DNA of 6,015 bases from NCBI GenBank assembly GCA_003662515.1, contig QMYF01000041.1:1-6015 (forward strand), written 5' to 3'. Under the pieces are notes generated by a model. It saw only the letters and a program-made list of their open reading frames with translations. It made no database searches and was not told where the DNA came from. Position 1 is the first letter of the stretch. The number at the start of each line of letters is the position of its first letter. This stretch comes from Candidatus Hecatellales archaeon. GTDB taxonomy: Archaea; Thermoproteota; Bathyarchaeia; Hecatellales; Hecatellaceae. Of this stretch, positions 6,015 through 6,015 are shown in pieces. A program made the translations under genes and the position numbers.

Positions 6015-6015
6015 G

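Overview
The window looks archaeal. It holds eight genes, all on the minus strand, so the reading order runs from the right edge to the left. The evidence for Archaea is a full-length family B replicative DNA polymerase of the crenarchaeal PolB1 type, a BRE/TATA-like element in the only real intergenic gap, frequent GTG and TTG starts, and a membrane-complex gene order typical of archaeal Mbh/Mbs/Mrp loci. GC content looks moderate by eye (about half). My best guess is a TACK-group archaeon such as a Bathyarchaeia-like lineage. That placement is an inference from general resemblance and has not been tested.

Right part (3369-6014): one complete 881-residue DNA polymerase with every exonuclease and polymerase signature intact. 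It has a canonical PCNA-interacting box at the extreme N-terminus and a second, degenerate one at the extreme C-terminus. Its start codon lies one base from the window edge, so its promoter is not visible.

Middle gap (3261-3368): 108 bp, AT-rich. It carries a candidate BRE/TATA promoter for the leftward operon and T-rich stretches that could end the polymerase transcript.

Left part (1-3260): a tightly packed operon of Mrp-type cation/proton antiporter subunits in the order E, F, G, MrpA-C-terminal-like (MbhD and MbhE domains fused), B, C, D. Junctions are a 2 bp gap or overlaps of roughly 1-11 bp, which indicates co-transcription and translational coupling. The D subunit runs off the left edge after 262 residues.

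The gene order is not the bacterial Mrp order A-B-C-D-E-F-G. No MrpA N-terminal antiporter domain is seen. The order matches the Na+/H+ antiporter module of archaeal membrane-bound hydrogenase (MbhA-H) and its sulfane reductase relative Mbs. These seven subunits would form a membrane sector that exchanges Na+ for H+. Whether it is a stand-alone antiporter or is driven by a redox module depends on genes beyond the left edge. No mobile elements, CRISPR arrays, tRNAs or rRNAs were seen.
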